Counted from the first letter of the stretch, positions 1 through 9,759 are shown. The stretch is DNA of 64,000 nt from Promicromonospora umidemergens (GCF_024171995.1 NZ_JAMTCT010000004.1:124001-188000); one strand, 5' to 3'. Program-made: numbers and translations. The notes: generated by a model not told the origin, from the sequence alone.

Positions 1-3000
1 ACGGGGGACACGCCTGCGAGCGAGCGGCGCTCGTTCGCCCCCCGCCCCCCGGACATCCTCGTCACGACGCCGGAGTCGCTGTTCCTCATCCTCACCTCGT
101 CGGCGCGGGCCGGTCTGGCGGGCGTCGAGACCGTGGTGCTCGACGAGATCCATGCTGTCGCCGGCAGCAAGCGCGGCGCTCATCTGGCCCTGAGCCTTGA
201 ACGGCTCGACGCGCTGCTCGACCGTCCGGCGCAACGCATCGGCCTGTCGGCGACGGTGCGCCCTGTGGACGCCGTCGCCCGGTTCCTCGGCGGCGGCCGC
301 GACGACAGCTCCGCGCGGGAGGTCGCGGTCGTGCAGCCGCCGTCGCACAAGGAGTGGGCCATCGACGTCGTCGTGCCCGTCCCTGACCTCGCGGACCTCG
401 ACAGCGCGCCGGCAACCGGTCCGTCCGATGGCGCGCTGCCGGCGGACGGCGCGGCCCCAGGGCCGGGCGGTGCCGGGACGAACGGTGCCAGGACGAACGG
501 TGCCGGGACGAACGGTCCGGGCACCGGCGACGACGAGATCGACCTCTCGGGCGAGGCCACACGGCCCCTGCGCCGGGCGTCGGTCTGGCCGCACGTCGAG
601 GAGCGCGTGGTCGACCTCGTGACCGACCACACCTCCACCATCGTCTTCACCAACAACCGGCGGGGCGCCGAGCGGCTGACCGCCCGGATGAACGAGGTGT
701 GGGCGCAGCGCCAGGGCCTGGACGTCGCCGACCCGGCCAGCACCTGGGCCGCGCTCGTGCCGGGCCAGTCGGGCACGAGCGTCGGCATCCCCCCGCCGAC
801 GCCCGGCCAGCGCGGCCTGCCCGAAGCCGTACCCGCCCAGGGCGAGACCCTTCTGGCGCGGGCCCACCACGGGTCGATGAGCCGCGCGGAGCGCACCCGC
901 ACCGAGACGGAGCTCAAGGAGGGCCGGCTGCCCGCCGTGGTCGCCACGTCGTCCCTGGAGCTCGGCATCGACATGGGGGCGGTGGACCTCGTGGTGCAGG
1001 TCGGGGCGCCGCCGTCCGTGGCGAGCGGGCTGCAGCGCATCGGCAGGGCCGGCCACCAGGTGGGTGCGGTGTCCAAGGGTGTGGTCTTCCCGCTGTTCCG
1101 CGGCGACCTCGTGCCGGCCACCGTCATCGCGCAGCGCATGCGCGCCGGCGAGATCGAGCACATGCACGTCCCTGCCAACCCGCTCGACGTCCTGGCACAG
1201 CAGGTGGTGGCGGCCCTCGCGGTCGACGACTGGGCCGAGGAGGAGCTGCTCGCCCTCGTCCGCCGCGCCGCGCCGTTCGCCCGGCTCGGCGACGCGACCT
1301 GGCGCGCGGTGCTCGACATGCTCGCCGGCCGGTATCCCAGCGAGGACTTCGCCGAGCTGCGCGCCCGCATCACCTGGGACCGCGCGACGGGCATGCTGCG
1401 CGGTCGGCCGGGAGCGCTGCGCCTGGCCGCCACGAGCGGTGGCACCATCCCGGACAAGGGCGCCTACGGCGTCTTCCTCGCCACCGACGGGCCCGACGGC
1501 GGCGCGCCGGGCGACGCCCTCACCGACACCGTGGCCGGCGGAGCCGCCCGCACGCGCGGTGGCAAGCGCGTCGGCGAGCTGGACGAGGAGATGGTCTACG
1601 AGTCCCGGGTCGGCGACACGTTCACGCTCGGGTCGAGCACGTGGCGCATCCAGGAGATCACCACCGACCGGGTGCTGGTCACCCCGGCACCCGGCCTGCC
1701 CGGACGCCTGCCCTTCTGGAAGGGTGACGCCCAGGGCCGCCCCGCCGAGCTGGGCCGCGCGGTCGGCACGTTCGTCCGGGAGGCCGACGCCGCCCTCGCG
1801 GCCGACCTCGACGCCGGGCGCAAGCACCTGCGCGACGCCGGGCTCGACGCCTGGGCCGCGGACAACCTTGCCGCCTATCTGACCGAGCAGCGGCTGGGCA
1901 CCGGGCGCGTGCCCGACGACCGGACGGTGGTCGTGGAGCGGTTCCGCGACGAGCTCGGCGACTGGCGCGTGGTGATCCACTCGCCGCTCGGCGCACGGGT
2001 GCACGCGCCGTGGGCGCTGGTGATCTCCGCCCGGTTGCGCGCCCGCTTCGGCCTCGACGTGGCGGCCATGCACTCCGACGACGGGATAGTGCTGCGCCTG
2101 CCCGACGCGGGCGGCGGCTGGGAGGGCGACCCGTGGGACGCCGGCACCGCAGCTGCCGAGGACGACGACACCGGCCCGCGAGCACAGCACACCCCCGGGC
2201 AGGTCGCGCTCGACGACCTGCTCCTTGACCCGGACGAGGTGCTCGGCGCGGTCCGTGACGAGCTGGGCTCGTCGGTGATGTTCGCCGCGCGGTTCCGTGA
2301 GGCTGCGGCACGGGCGCTCCTGCTCCCCCGGCGCCGCCCCGACAAACGCCAGCCCCTCTGGCAGCAGCGGCAGCGGTCCGCCCAGCTGCTGGAGGTGGCC
2401 AGCCAGTTCCCGGACTTCCCCATAGTGCTGGAGGCCGCCAGGGAGTGCCTGCAGGACGACTTCGACGTCGCAGCCCTGGCCGACCTCATGCGCGAGATCG
2501 CGGCCGGCGGCGTCCGGGTCGTCGAGGTCACGACGCAGACCCCGTCGCCGTTCGCACAGTCGCTCCTGTTCGGCTACACCGCCCAGTTCCTGTACGACGG
2601 CGACGCACCGCTGGCCGAGCGTCGTGCGGCCGCCCTGTCGCTGGACCCGGACCTCCTGGCCGAGCTGCTCGGTGACCAGGGGGCCGCCGACCTGGCAGAA
2701 CTCCTGGACCCGGGTGCCGTCGAGCGCACCGAGGCGGAGCTGGCCGGGCTCGCACCGGACCGCCAGGCCCGGGACGCCGAGGGCCTGTGGGACCTGCTCC
2801 GCCGCACCGGACCGCACCCGCTTACCGCCCTGGAGGCCCGCACCCGGGAAGAGGCCCGCCACGCCGTGGCCCGCTGGCTCGACGAGCTGGAGGCCACCCG
2901 CCGCGTCATCCGTGTCCGGTTCGCCGGCGTGGAGCAGTGGGCGGTCGCAGAGGACGCCGGCCGCCTGCGCGACGCGCTGGGCGTGGCGCTCCCGGTGGGC

Positions 3001-4791
3001 GTCCCGGAGACATTCACCGAACCAGTGCCCGACCCCCTCGGTGACCTGCTGCGCCGACACGCCCGCACGCACGGGCCGTTCGGCGCCGGCGCGGCGGCCC
3101 AGCGGTTCGGCCTGGGCGTGGCGGTCGTCGCGCACGGGCTGGCCCGCCTCGAGGCCGGCGGTGTGCTCGCGCGCGGCAGCCTGCGGCCCGGCTCGCTCGG
3201 CGGCACGGGCGACGAGTGGTGCGACCCCGGTGTGCTGCGCCTGCTGCGGCGGCGCTCGCTGGCGGTCCTGCGCGCCGAGGTGGAACCCGTGGAGCAGGAG
3301 GCCCTCGGCGCCTTCCTGCCCCGCTGGCAGAACGTCTCCACCGGACTGCTGCGCGCCGCGGACGGGCTCGTGCAGGCGATCGAGCAGCTCGCGGGCGCGG
3401 CGGTCCCGGCGTCGGCCCTTGAGACCCTGGTGCTGCCCGCGCGAGTGACCGACTACTCCCCCGCCCTGCTCGACGAGCTGACGGTCGCAGGTGAGGTCCT
3501 GTGGGCGGGTCACTCCCGTCTGCCCGGCTCGGGGGGCGGTGACGGCCTCGTCTCGCTCCACCTGGCCGACGGCGCCCCGCTGACGCTTCCCGCGCTGGAA
3601 GCGATCCAGGAGGAGAGCCCGCTCGACTCCGACCTGCACCGGGCGGTGCTGGACCTGCTGACCGGTTCCGGTGGCTTCTTCCTGCCGCGGGTCGCCGAGC
3701 TCACCGGCACCGCACCGGACGCCGTGCTCGAGGTGCTGTGGGACCTCGTCTGGGCCGGGCAGGTCACCAACGACGGGCTGGGCGCCCTGCGGGAACGGGT
3801 CAGCGGCGCCGGTGCCCATCGGGCGCCTCGGACGACCGCGCGCGCCCGGCCGGTGCGGCGCTCACGGTTCGCCGTGTCGCCGGGGCGCCCGACGTCGGCG
3901 CTGCGCGCCAGTGCGTCGGTCCCCGGAGGCGGGGGCCGCTGGGCCGCGCTGCCGACGCGCGAGGCCGATCCCACCTTGCGGGCCCACGCCCTGACCCAGG
4001 TGCTGCTCGAACGGCACGGCGTGCTCACCCGGTCCGGCGCGGCGGCCGAGGGCGTCGGGGCCGGCTATCGCGACGTGTATCGCGTGCTGTCCGGTCTGGA
4101 GGAACGCGGTGCGGTGCGCCGCGGATACTTCGTCGAGCACCTGGGCGGCTCGCAGTTCGCGCTGCCGGGAGCCGTCGACCGCCTGCGGGTCGACGCGCAG
4201 GACCGCGCCAGGATCGTCGAGGCCGAGCTGGAGGCCGCCGAGCGGACGACAGCCGTGGCGACCGGCACGGGCGCGAGCAGCACCAGCGGCGCCGTCGTGC
4301 TCGCCGCGATGGACCCGGCCAACCCGTACGGCGCGGCGCTCGCCTGGCCTGCTGGCCCGGACCGCTCGGCCGGTGGCAGCAGCACGTCCAGCCACGCCCC
4401 TGGGAACGACGGGACCGGGTCCGGCGTGGTCGGCCCGGCGCGGGACGCGGAGCCGACGTCGGGCAGGAGCTTCGAGAGCAGGCCCGCCGCCGCGCACCGG
4501 CCCGGCCGCAAGGCCGGGGCCATCGTGGTGCTCACCCACGGCGACCTCGCGCTGTTCGTGGAGCGAGGTGGGCGCACGGTGCTGTCGTTCACCCGGAGCC
4601 CCGCCCGGCTCGCGGTCGCCGCCGCGGCGCTGGCCCGGACCGTCCGCGAGGGCCGGCTGGGGCGCCTGGTGGTCCAGCGGGTCGACGGTGTGTCCGCCCT
4701 GGAGGCCGCGCGGCACGACCCGGTGGCGCGCGCGCTCGTGGAGGCCGGCTTCGCGGTCACCCCACGAGGTCTGCGGATCTCGGTCCGCTGA
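1..4791 (+). CDS. lhr: ATP-dependent helicase Lhr (5' end outside window)
   Basis: Large superfamily 2 DNA helicase of the Lhr type, thought to act in DNA repair in actinobacteria. The frame is open from base 1 without a start, so the Walker A region lies upstream of the window; 1596 residues are present. Visible motifs are TTPESL near residue 20, the DEIH box (VVLDEIHAV) near 45, LSATV near 83, and the motif VI region QRIGRAGHQVGAVSKGVVFP near 350. These are followed by the long winged-helix and C-terminal region of full-length Lhr. A low-complexity insert rich in Gly, Thr and Asn (about residues 135-178) sits between motifs III and IV and contains a 15-bp tandem repeat. The 3' end overlaps the convergent DUF998 gene by 35 bp. 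Family assignment is firm. Confidence 0.93.
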   Translation, partial: TGDTPASERRSFAPRPPDILVTTPESLFLILTSSARAGLAGVETVVLDEIHAVAGSKRGAHLALSLERLDALLDRPAQRIGLSATVRPVDAVARFLGGGRDDSSAREVAVVQPPSHKEWAIDVVVPVPDLADLDSAPATGPSDGALPADGAAPGPGGAGTNGARTNGAGTNGPGTGDDEIDLSGEATRPLRRASVWPHVEERVVDLVTDHTSTIVFTNNRRGAERLTARMNEVWAQRQGLDVADPASTWAALVPGQSGTSVGIPPPTPGQRGLPEAVPAQGETLLARAHHGSMSRAERTRTETELKEGRLPAVVATSSLELGIDMGAVDLVVQVGAPPSVASGLQRIGRAGHQVGAVSKGVVFPLFRGDLVPATVIAQRMRAGEIEHMHVPANPLDVLAQQVVAALAVDDWAEEELLALVRRAAPFARLGDATWRAVLDMLAGRYPSEDFAELRARITWDRATGMLRGRPGALRLAATSGGTIPDKGAYGVFLATDGPDGGAPGDALTDTVAGGAARTRGGKRVGELDEEMVYESRVGDTFTLGSSTWRIQEITTDRVLVTPAPGLPGRLPFWKGDAQGRPAELGRAVGTFVREADAALAADLDAGRKHLRDAGLDAWAADNLAAYLTEQRLGTGRVPDDRTVVVERFRDELGDWRVVIHSPLGARVHAPWALVISARLRARFGLDVAAMHSDDGIVLRLPDAGGGWEGDPWDAGTAAAEDDDTGPRAQHTPGQVALDDLLLDPDEVLGAVRDELGSSVMFAARFREAAARALLLPRRRPDKRQPLWQQRQRSAQLLEVASQFPDFPIVLEAARECLQDDFDVAALADLMREIAAGGVRVVEVTTQTPSPFAQSLLFGYTAQFLYDGDAPLAERRAAALSLDPDLLAELLGDQGAADLAELLDPGAVERTEAELAGLAPDRQARDAEGLWDLLRRTGPHPLTALEARTREEARHAVARWLDELEATRRVIRVRFAGVEQWAVAEDAGRLRDALGVALPVGVPETFTEPVPDPLGDLLRRHARTHGPFGAGAAAQRFGLGVAVVAHGLARLEAGGVLARGSLRPGSLGGTGDEWCDPGVLRLLRRRSLAVLRAEVEPVEQEALGAFLPRWQNVSTGLLRAADGLVQAIEQLAGAAVPASALETLVLPARVTDYSPALLDELTVAGEVLWAGHSRLPGSGGGDGLVSLHLADGAPLTLPALEAIQEESPLDSDLHRAVLDLLTGSGGFFLPRVAELTGTAPDAVLEVLWDLVWAGQVTNDGLGALRERVSGAGAHRAPRTTARARPVRRSRFAVSPGRPTSALRASASVPGGGGRWAALPTREADPTLRAHALTQVLLERHGVLTRSGAAAEGVGAGYRDVYRVLSGLEERGAVRRGYFVEHLGGSQFALPGAVDRLRVDAQDRARIVEAELEAAERTTAVATGTGASSTSGAVVLAAMDPANPYGAALAWPAGPDRSAGGSSTSSHAPGNDGTGSGVVGPARDAEPTSGRSFESRPAAAHRPGRKAGAIVVLTHGDLALFVERGGRTVLSFTRSPARLAVAAAALARTVREGRLGRLVVQRVDGVSALEAARHDPVARALVEAGFAVTPRGLRISVR
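469..513 (+). repeat. Three tandem 15-bp units inside lhr
   Basis: The unit GGTGCCGGGACGAAC occurs three times head to tail, the middle copy with one change, and is followed by a diverging fourth start. It is in frame and adds Gly-Ala-Gly-Thr-Asn-like pentapeptides to a linker between helicase motifs. It is probably slippage in a tolerated surface loop. Confidence 0.85.
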
Positions 4792-5572
4792 GCGCCAGAG
4801 CCGACCCTGCCACCTCGGTCTCGACGACCTCGTGCCCCGCGATCCCTGCCGTGGCGGGCCCCGAGCTCAGGTCCTCGCGGTCGATGGTGGCCGCGAGGAG
4901 GAACAGGTAGCCGATCATGATCATGAAGCCCACGCGTTCGATGAGGCCGAAGGCCACGATCCCGGAGTCGGCGAAGAAGACCAGCGACAGGTGCACCACG
5001 AGGAACAACGAGACCAGCACGCCCAGCGCGCTGGCCGCCGTCCGTAGACCTCGGGGGAGTCCCGACCGGGGCCGCTGGATCGACCGCTCCAGGCTCAGGC
5101 CGACCGCCGGGAGCACGCAGAACGCCGCTGCCGCGCTGACCCGGTGGATCGTCGCGGACAGCGTCGCTGCTGTCCCGGGCGGGTCGGTCGGGAATGCGCC
5201 GACAAGAATCATCGCCACGGCGAAGAGGATCATCGCGGCGGCGGGGACAGGGCCGACCGCCAGCCCCGCGCGATACATCCGGACCGTGAGGATCAGCCCG
5301 AGCAACGCCATGATCAGGCCGCCGGCCAGGATGAGCTCGCCGCCACCGGGCACGAAGGCGTACCAGCTGATCGGGTCGAGCACCGGGTCGACGACTGACG
5401 CGCCCACCACGTGCGCCGCGACCATCGGGAGCAATGCCGTCGCGCTGAGCCAGCCAACCGTGCGCGCGCTGCGGGGGTCTACGGGTACGGGCGGCAATTC
5501 GGAATGTCTCCCCAGGTCAGCGTGTGCGACGGTCATGAGATAAGGGTCCTGGACCGAGCGCTCGGAAGCCAT
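4757..5572 (-). CDS. DUF998 family membrane protein
   Basis: 271-residue protein with about six hydrophobic segments (near residues 40-60, 75-95, 105-125, 140-160, 185-205 and 215-235), the organisation of DUF998 proteins. Their function is unknown, and DUF998 itself is recognised from the pattern of helices and the APTDPPGT-like loop (here GAFPTDPPGT). The chosen ATG follows GGGGGA with 8 nt spacing; a second ATG lies 12 codons inside and cannot be excluded. The gene is convergent with lhr and overlaps its last 35 bases. No partner gene is adjacent, so the context says nothing about its role. Confidence 0.75.
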   Translation of the reverse strand: MASERSVQDPYLMTVAHADLGRHSELPPVPVDPRSARTVGWLSATALLPMVAAHVVGASVVDPVLDPISWYAFVPGGGELILAGGLIMALLGLILTVRMYRAGLAVGPVPAAAMILFAVAMILVGAFPTDPPGTAATLSATIHRVSAAAAFCVLPAVGLSLERSIQRPRSGLPRGLRTAASALGVLVSLFLVVHLSLVFFADSGIVAFGLIERVGFMIMIGYLFLLAATIDREDLSSGPATAGIAGHEVVETEVAGSALALSGPRSADLVG

Positions 5573-5738
5573 CCGGTATTCCCCCGGTTACGCACGGACA
5601 TCTCTGGGGGCTGTCCCCCAGTGCCGCCCGAGCGGCGGAACCCGGATCAGGTCCAGTCGCACGGGTGATATGCCGGTTGTGCGGCGTCGCTCGGCCCGGC
5701 GCACACTACGCTGAAACCCCACGACGAGGGGAGCATAC

Positions 5739-6536
5739 GTGCCAGAGGGCGATGTTCTGCGCCTCACCGCCGAACGCCTCACCGCGGCGCTGCGCGGCCT
5801 GCCGCTCGTTCGTGCGGAGCTGCGCTGGCCGAGTGCCGGGGCTGCGAACCTGACCGGCGCCACCGCACTGGAGACCGGCGTGTACGGCAAGCACCTGCTG
5901 ACCCGGCTGGACGACGGACGCACGCTCCACACGCACCTGCGCATGGAAGGGCTCTGGAAGGTCCACCGCACCGGATCACGCGATGCTTCTGCCCGGAACC
6001 CAGCGATCCGCGCCGTCCTCGCCACGGAAGCCTGGACCGCCACCGGATGGCACCTCGGGATGCTCGACCTGCTCCGCACCCATGACGAGCCCAGGATCCT
6101 GAGCGGGCTGGGTCCCGATGTGCTGGGTGCCGACTTTCCCACCACCGGGCTGCCCGACGCCGCCGCGCGGCTCGTCCGCGAGCCGGACCGACCGCTGTGC
6201 GCAGCCCTGCTGGATCAGCGCACCATCGCGGGCATCGGGACCATCTGGATGGCCGAGTCGTTGTTCGCACGACGCCTGTTCCCCTGGACGCCGACCGGGG
6301 CGCTGACCGACGAGGAGTGCCACGACCTGCTCCGCACGGCCCGCCGGCTGATGGAGCGCAGCGTGGCCGTCGGACGGGCCCGCGGCCTGGGCGCCGTCGA
6401 GATGCACGCGCACGGCAGGTCAGGCCGGCCGTGCCACCGGTGCGGCACGCCGATCAGTGTCGGCTCTGCGAACGAGAAGCCCTACGAGCGTCCCGTGTTC
6501 TGGTGCCCGACCTGCCAGGCGCCGGCGCCGAGATAG
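5739..6536 (+). CDS. nei: Fpg/Nei family DNA glycosylase-AP lyase
   Basis: Bifunctional base-excision repair enzyme that removes oxidised bases and nicks the abasic site. The GTG-initiated protein begins with Pro2-Glu3-Gly, the catalytic N-terminal proline and glutamate of the family (MPEGD). A helix-two-turn-helix region ends in LDQRTIAGIGTIWMAESLF near residue 155-175. The C terminus carries a zinc finger with the pattern CHRCG then CPTCQ. At 265 residues the length is normal, and the MPEGD start favours Nei over Fpg (MPELP). The RBS GAGGGGAG lies just upstream, and TACGCT at 5707-5712 is a plausible -10. The gene is convergent with clgR, with a shared hairpin between them. Confidence 0.9.
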   Translation: MPEGDVLRLTAERLTAALRGLPLVRAELRWPSAGAANLTGATALETGVYGKHLLTRLDDGRTLHTHLRMEGLWKVHRTGSRDASARNPAIRAVLATEAWTATGWHLGMLDLLRTHDEPRILSGLGPDVLGADFPTTGLPDAAARLVREPDRPLCAALLDQRTIAGIGTIWMAESLFARRLFPWTPTGALTDEECHDLLRTARRLMERSVAVGRARGLGAVEMHAHGRSGRPCHRCGTPISVGSANEKPYERPVFWCPTCQAPAPR

Positions 6537-6550
6537 CGCAGGGAACAGCA

Positions 6551-6595
6551 TCAGGGCGGGACCCGAACCGAGGTCTCGGTCGCGTCCCGCCCTGA
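6551..6595. terminator. Bidirectional hairpin between nei and clgR
   Basis: Arms 6551-6562 and 6584-6595 pair perfectly over 12 bp (TCAGGGCGGGAC with its complement). The loop can itself fold as ACCGAG/CTCGGT. It lies between two convergent stop codons. There is no T-run, as is usual for actinobacterial terminators. Confidence 0.7.
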
Positions 6596-6622
6596 AGCGG
6601 TCTCGTTCTGTCCCGGCGGCTG

Positions 6623-6976
6623 TTAGCCGACCGGTGCCAGGTCCGGCTGAGCGACGTCGCGCCGCGCTGCGGTCCGGTCGCCTCCCCTGGCCAGGAGACC
6701 AGCGACGAAGTCCGCCGGGATCGTGTCCGGGATCTGGAATCCTTCGGCCACCGCCACGCGGTCGCTCACCTCACGCAGGACCAAGGACAACGGCACGTCG
6801 AGCGCCTCGCAGATGGAGCCAAGAAGCTCGGACGACGCCTCCTTCTGCCCTCGCTCCACCTCACTGAGGTACCCCAGCGACACTCGCGCCGCCGACGAAA
6901 CCTCGCGCAGGGTGCGCCCCTGACGCTGCCGCGTGTCACGCAGCACGTCTCCGATTTCTCGCCGTAGTACGACCAT
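6623..6976 (-). CDS. clgR: ClgR-like XRE-family transcriptional regulator
   Basis: 117-residue protein with an N-terminal Cro/C1-type helix-turn-helix (about residues 6-62, including [21 protein letters not shown]). In actinobacteria ClgR activates clp protease and other stress genes and is typically encoded downstream of pgsA and cinA, which is the arrangement here. The frame is open much further upstream, but the start is set by ATG at 6976 preceded by AAAGGGGG with good spacing. A GTTC-type half motif in the upstream gap could be an autoregulatory site. Assignment rests on the HTH plus synteny with pgsA and cinA. Confidence 0.82.
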   Translation of the reverse strand: MVVLRREIGDVLRDTRQRQGRTLREVSSAARVSLGYLSEVERGQKEASSELLGSICEALDVPLSLVLREVSDRVAVAEGFQIPDTIPADFVAGLLARGGDRTAARRDVAQPDLAPVG

Positions 6977-7171
6977 CTCGCGCCCCCTTTCAGTGCCTGT
7001 CCCTGAACTCACGCCCTGCCCCGCCTGGGCCGGACGTGTCGTGCGTGTGGTGCGCCCTCCACGCGTGGAGGTCGTTCTACCGTACCCCGCGCTCGAAGAG
7101 CTCTTGCGCCGGCTCCGGGTGGTCGGCCTGTTCGTGATCACACCTGCCCCAACGCTGTTGATATGAGCCTT

Positions 7172-7185
7172 GTTCCCGAACTGCG
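7172..7185 (+). promoter_or_regulatory. Possible ClgR box
   Basis: GTTCCC-N5-GCG differs by one base from the GTTCGC-N5-GCG motif described for Streptomyces ClgR, and lies in the gap upstream of clgR. This is a weak single-site match. Confidence 0.3.
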
Positions 7186-7223
7186 CTGTCGTCAAGCCCT
7201 GTGCAAGATTAAGCCAAGAAGTT

Positions 7224-7745
7224 TCACTTGTCTGTAACTTCAGGGGGCTTTGTAGGGTTTGTGTCGCTTTTTTCACCCGGCGACTCGCTAAGGAGCACCA
7301 ACGCCAGCTCCAGGACACCCCGAGCGGCGTCTCCGATGATCCGGGCCCGGTCACCGTCGAGGTCCAGCCGGTGCACCTCAGAGACCACCGGGGTGCTCAC
7401 CGCGACGAACACCACACCGGGGGCGTGGCCGTCCTGCGGGTCCGGGCCTGCGACGCCGGTCGTGGCGAGCCCGACGTCGGCGCCCGTCGCCGTACGTGCC
7501 CCCGCCGCCATCTCAGCGGCGACCGCCTCGTCCACGGCACCCCGGTCGGCGAGCAGGTCCACGCCGACACCGAGCAGCTCGGTCTTCAGGTCCGTCGCAT
7601 AGGCGACGACTCCGCCGCGCAGCACCCGCGACGCGCCCGGTACCGCCACGAGCGCCGCGGTGACAAGCCCTCCGGTGAGCGACTCGGCCACCCCGATGGT
7701 CCATCCCCGGGCGGCCGCAGCCTCCAGCAGGCGTGCTGCCGTCAT
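7224..7745 (-). CDS. pncC: CinA C-terminal domain protein, nicotinamide-nucleotide amidohydrolase
   Basis: Stand-alone CinA C-terminal domain of 173 residues. Members hydrolyse nicotinamide mononucleotide to nicotinate mononucleotide plus ammonia in pyridine nucleotide recycling. Signature segments are [21 protein letters not shown] (residues 19-39), [17 protein letters not shown], and the [17 protein letters not shown] segment that follows. The ATGA overlap with pgsA upstream means translational coupling. Downstream is clgR, the usual actinobacterial order. The N-terminal molybdopterin-binding domain found in full CinA is absent, which is normal for this lineage. Confidence 0.9.
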   Translation of the reverse strand: MTAARLLEAAAARGWTIGVAESLTGGLVTAALVAVPGASRVLRGGVVAYATDLKTELLGVGVDLLADRGAVDEAVAAEMAAGARTATGADVGLATTGVAGPDPQDGHAPGVVFVAVSTPVVSEVHRLDLDGDRARIIGDAARGVLELALVLLSESPGEKSDTNPTKPPEVTDK

Positions 7746-8332
7746 GCGCGCCGCGCCCCGGCCCGCGCATCACGGCGGATCTTCCAGCCCTGGTACGCGT
7801 ACTCGACGCCCGTCACGACCGTCAGGACGAAGGCGGCCAGCAGCACGATCCAGGCGATCACCGTGAACCACTCGAAGCCGTCACGCGGCAGCAGGAACAT
7901 CGAGATCGCCACGGCCTGCAGCACCGTCTTGAGCTTCCCGCCGCGCGACGCCGGCATCACCTCGTACTTGAGCATGCCCATCCGCATGAAGGTGATGCCC
8001 AGCTCGCGCACCAGGATCACCACGGGGATCCACCAGGGCAGCTCGCCGAGCGGGATCCAGAGCAGGATCAGGGCGGCGCCGATGAGCAGCTTGTCGGCGA
8101 TCGGGTCGAGCAGCTTGCCCAGGTCCGTGATGAGCCCGCGCGACCGGGCGAGGTAGCCGTCCACCTTGTCCGATACCGCCGCGACCACGAAGATCGCCGT
8201 GGCCACGAGCCGCCAGGTGGTGTCGTCCCCGCCTTCGACGAGGAGTGCCCAGGCGAAGAACGGGACCATGGCGATGCGAATCATCGTGACGATGTTCGCA
8301 ATATTCCAGGGCGACGGAGCGTCGTTGACCAT
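7742..8332 (-). CDS. pgsA: CDP-diacylglycerol--glycerol-3-phosphate 3-phosphatidyltransferase
   Basis: Integral membrane enzyme making phosphatidylglycerophosphate, the first step to phosphatidylglycerol and cardiolipin. The complete CDP-alcohol phosphotransferase signature D-x2-DG-x2-AR-x8-G-x3-D-x3-D is present, starting at DKVDGYLAR near residue 55. Several hydrophobic helices follow, and the basic C terminus is [11 protein letters not shown]. The start ATG sits 6 nt after TAGGCT (8339-8344), so the mRNA may be leaderless, although the intervening GGAGCA could also act as an RBS. It is coupled to the amidase gene by ATGA. Confidence 0.94.
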   Translation of the reverse strand: MVNDAPSPWNIANIVTMIRIAMVPFFAWALLVEGGDDTTWRLVATAIFVVAAVSDKVDGYLARSRGLITDLGKLLDPIADKLLIGAALILLWIPLGELPWWIPVVILVRELGITFMRMGMLKYEVMPASRGGKLKTVLQAVAISMFLLPRDGFEWFTVIAWIVLLAAFVLTVVTGVEYAYQGWKIRRDARAGARRA

Positions 8333-8338
8333 TGCTCC

Positions 8339-8344
8339 AGCCTA
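8339..8344 (-). promoter_or_regulatory. Likely -10 of pgsA (TAGGCT, 6 nt to ATG)
   Basis: TANNNT hexamer with exactly 6 nt to the start codon, one of eight such arrangements in the window. Confidence 0.55.
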
Positions 8345-8408
8345 ACGGCGGTTCACCCCCGCCCGAACCGGCCGGCCGGACCGGCCCGCGGCGGCGGCCG
8401 ACCTGCCA

Positions 8409-8414
8409 TAACAT
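8409..8414 (+). promoter_or_regulatory. Likely -10 of the CapA-like gene (TAACAT, 6 nt to GTG)
   Basis: TANNNT hexamer 6 nt before the GTG start; no Shine-Dalgarno sequence is present, so the mRNA is probably leaderless. Confidence 0.6.
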
Positions 8415-8420
8415 CAGAAG

Positions 8421-9695
8421 GTGAGCACAGCTCGCGTTCCGCGGCTCTTCACGTCCGCTGCACTGACCAGCGCCCTGGTCGTCGCACCGGCAAGCTGCAC
8501 CTCCGTCCCCGGGCCGGGCTCCGAGACGGCCCCGAGCAGCTCTGGCGACACGACCGCGGCTCCCCCGGCGGCGGCTCCGGTCCCGATGTCCGCAGCCCCG
8601 GAACCGCGGGACATCGAGCTCACCCTCCTCGCCGCGGGCGACGTGCTGCCGCACGGCCCCGTGAACGATTCCGCGACCGGTCCGACCGGCATCGACTACT
8701 CACCTCTGCTGGCCGGCATCGACGCCTGGGTGGTCGGCGCGGACCTGGCCCTGTGCCACCTCGAGGCGCCGGTCGCGCCGCTGGGTACGCCGCCGTCGGG
8801 CTATCCCGTGTTCGCCGCGCCGCGTGAGCTGGTCCGGGACCTGGACGAGCAGGGCTGGGACGGCTGCTCCACCGCGTCGAACCACGCGGCCGACGCCGGG
8901 TACGACGGCATCGCCGCGACGCTCCAGGCGCTCGACCGTGCCGGGATGGGGCACGCAGGGACGGCACGGGACCGCCGCGAGTCGCGCAGCGCCCAGCACT
9001 ACGAGCTGCACCGGGACGGCCGCACCGTCACCGTCGCCCACCTGGCGGCGACGTACGGGCTGAACGGGTCCACGGCGCCCCGCGGCTCCTGGTCCGTCGA
9101 CCTGATCGACACCCGACGCATCGTCCGGCAGGCCGAGGAGGCACGAGCTGCGGGCGCGGACCTCGTGGTGGTGAGCCTGCACGACGGTCACGAGTACGTC
9201 ACCGAGCCCACCCCGCACCAGCGGAAGACGACGCGGGCTCTGGCCCGCTCGGGCCAGGTGGACCTGGTGATCGGGCACCACGCCCACGTCCCGCAGCCGG
9301 TGGAGCACCTGCCTGGCGGCCCGGGGCGCGACGGGATGTGGGTGGCCTACGGCCTCGGCAACCTTCTCTCCAACCAGAGCCTGGACTGCTGCGGGACGTG
9401 GGCCTCGGCCGTCGGGCTGCTGCTGCTCGCGGACGTCGTGGGTCCGCCGCACGGGCACGCACGGGTCACGGACGTGCGCTGGGCGGCGACCACCGTGGAC
9501 CTCGCGGCCAAGCACAGGCTGCGCGGCACACGCGACGCGCTGGCCCACGCGGACGGCGGGCGGCTGACCGACACCGACCTCCGCGAGCGCCTCCGGATCG
9601 CTCAGGACAGCGTCGGCGGCACCGCGGCCGAGCGGCGCGAGCCGCCCCGGGCGACGGACGAGCCACCGCCACGCGTGCTCCCGCGGAACCGCTGA
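8421..9695 (+). CDS. CapA/PgsA-type metallophosphatase-like exported protein
   Basis: 424-residue protein of the CapA family (bacterial capsule / poly-gamma-glutamate synthesis type), related to calcineurin-like phosphoesterases. The N terminus has a signal peptide ending in VVAPASC, a weak lipobox with Pro at -3, so secretion is likely and lipidation less sure. A Pro/Ala/Ser linker follows. Family motifs are LLAAGDVLPHG near residue 70, STASNHAADAGYDG near 152, VVVSLHDGHEY near 250, VIGHHAHVPQPVE near 283 and YGLGNLLSNQ near 308. The polymer-forming partners CapB/CapC are not nearby, so the substrate is unknown. The gene lies between pgsA (divergent) and ftsK (convergent). Confidence 0.85.
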   Translation: MSTARVPRLFTSAALTSALVVAPASCTSVPGPGSETAPSSSGDTTAAPPAAAPVPMSAAPEPRDIELTLLAAGDVLPHGPVNDSATGPTGIDYSPLLAGIDAWVVGADLALCHLEAPVAPLGTPPSGYPVFAAPRELVRDLDEQGWDGCSTASNHAADAGYDGIAATLQALDRAGMGHAGTARDRRESRSAQHYELHRDGRTVTVAHLAATYGLNGSTAPRGSWSVDLIDTRRIVRQAEEARAAGADLVVVSLHDGHEYVTEPTPHQRKTTRALARSGQVDLVIGHHAHVPQPVEHLPGGPGRDGMWVAYGLGNLLSNQSLDCCGTWASAVGLLLLADVVGPPHGHARVTDVRWAATTVDLAAKHRLRGTRDALAHADGGRLTDTDLRERLRIAQDSVGGTAAERREPPRATDEPPPRVLPRNR

Positions 9696-9759
9696 GCACC
9701 ACCCTCGTGTCGCGCGCACGGCACCTCGGACGGCACGACGGCGCGGCGGCGAACCGTCG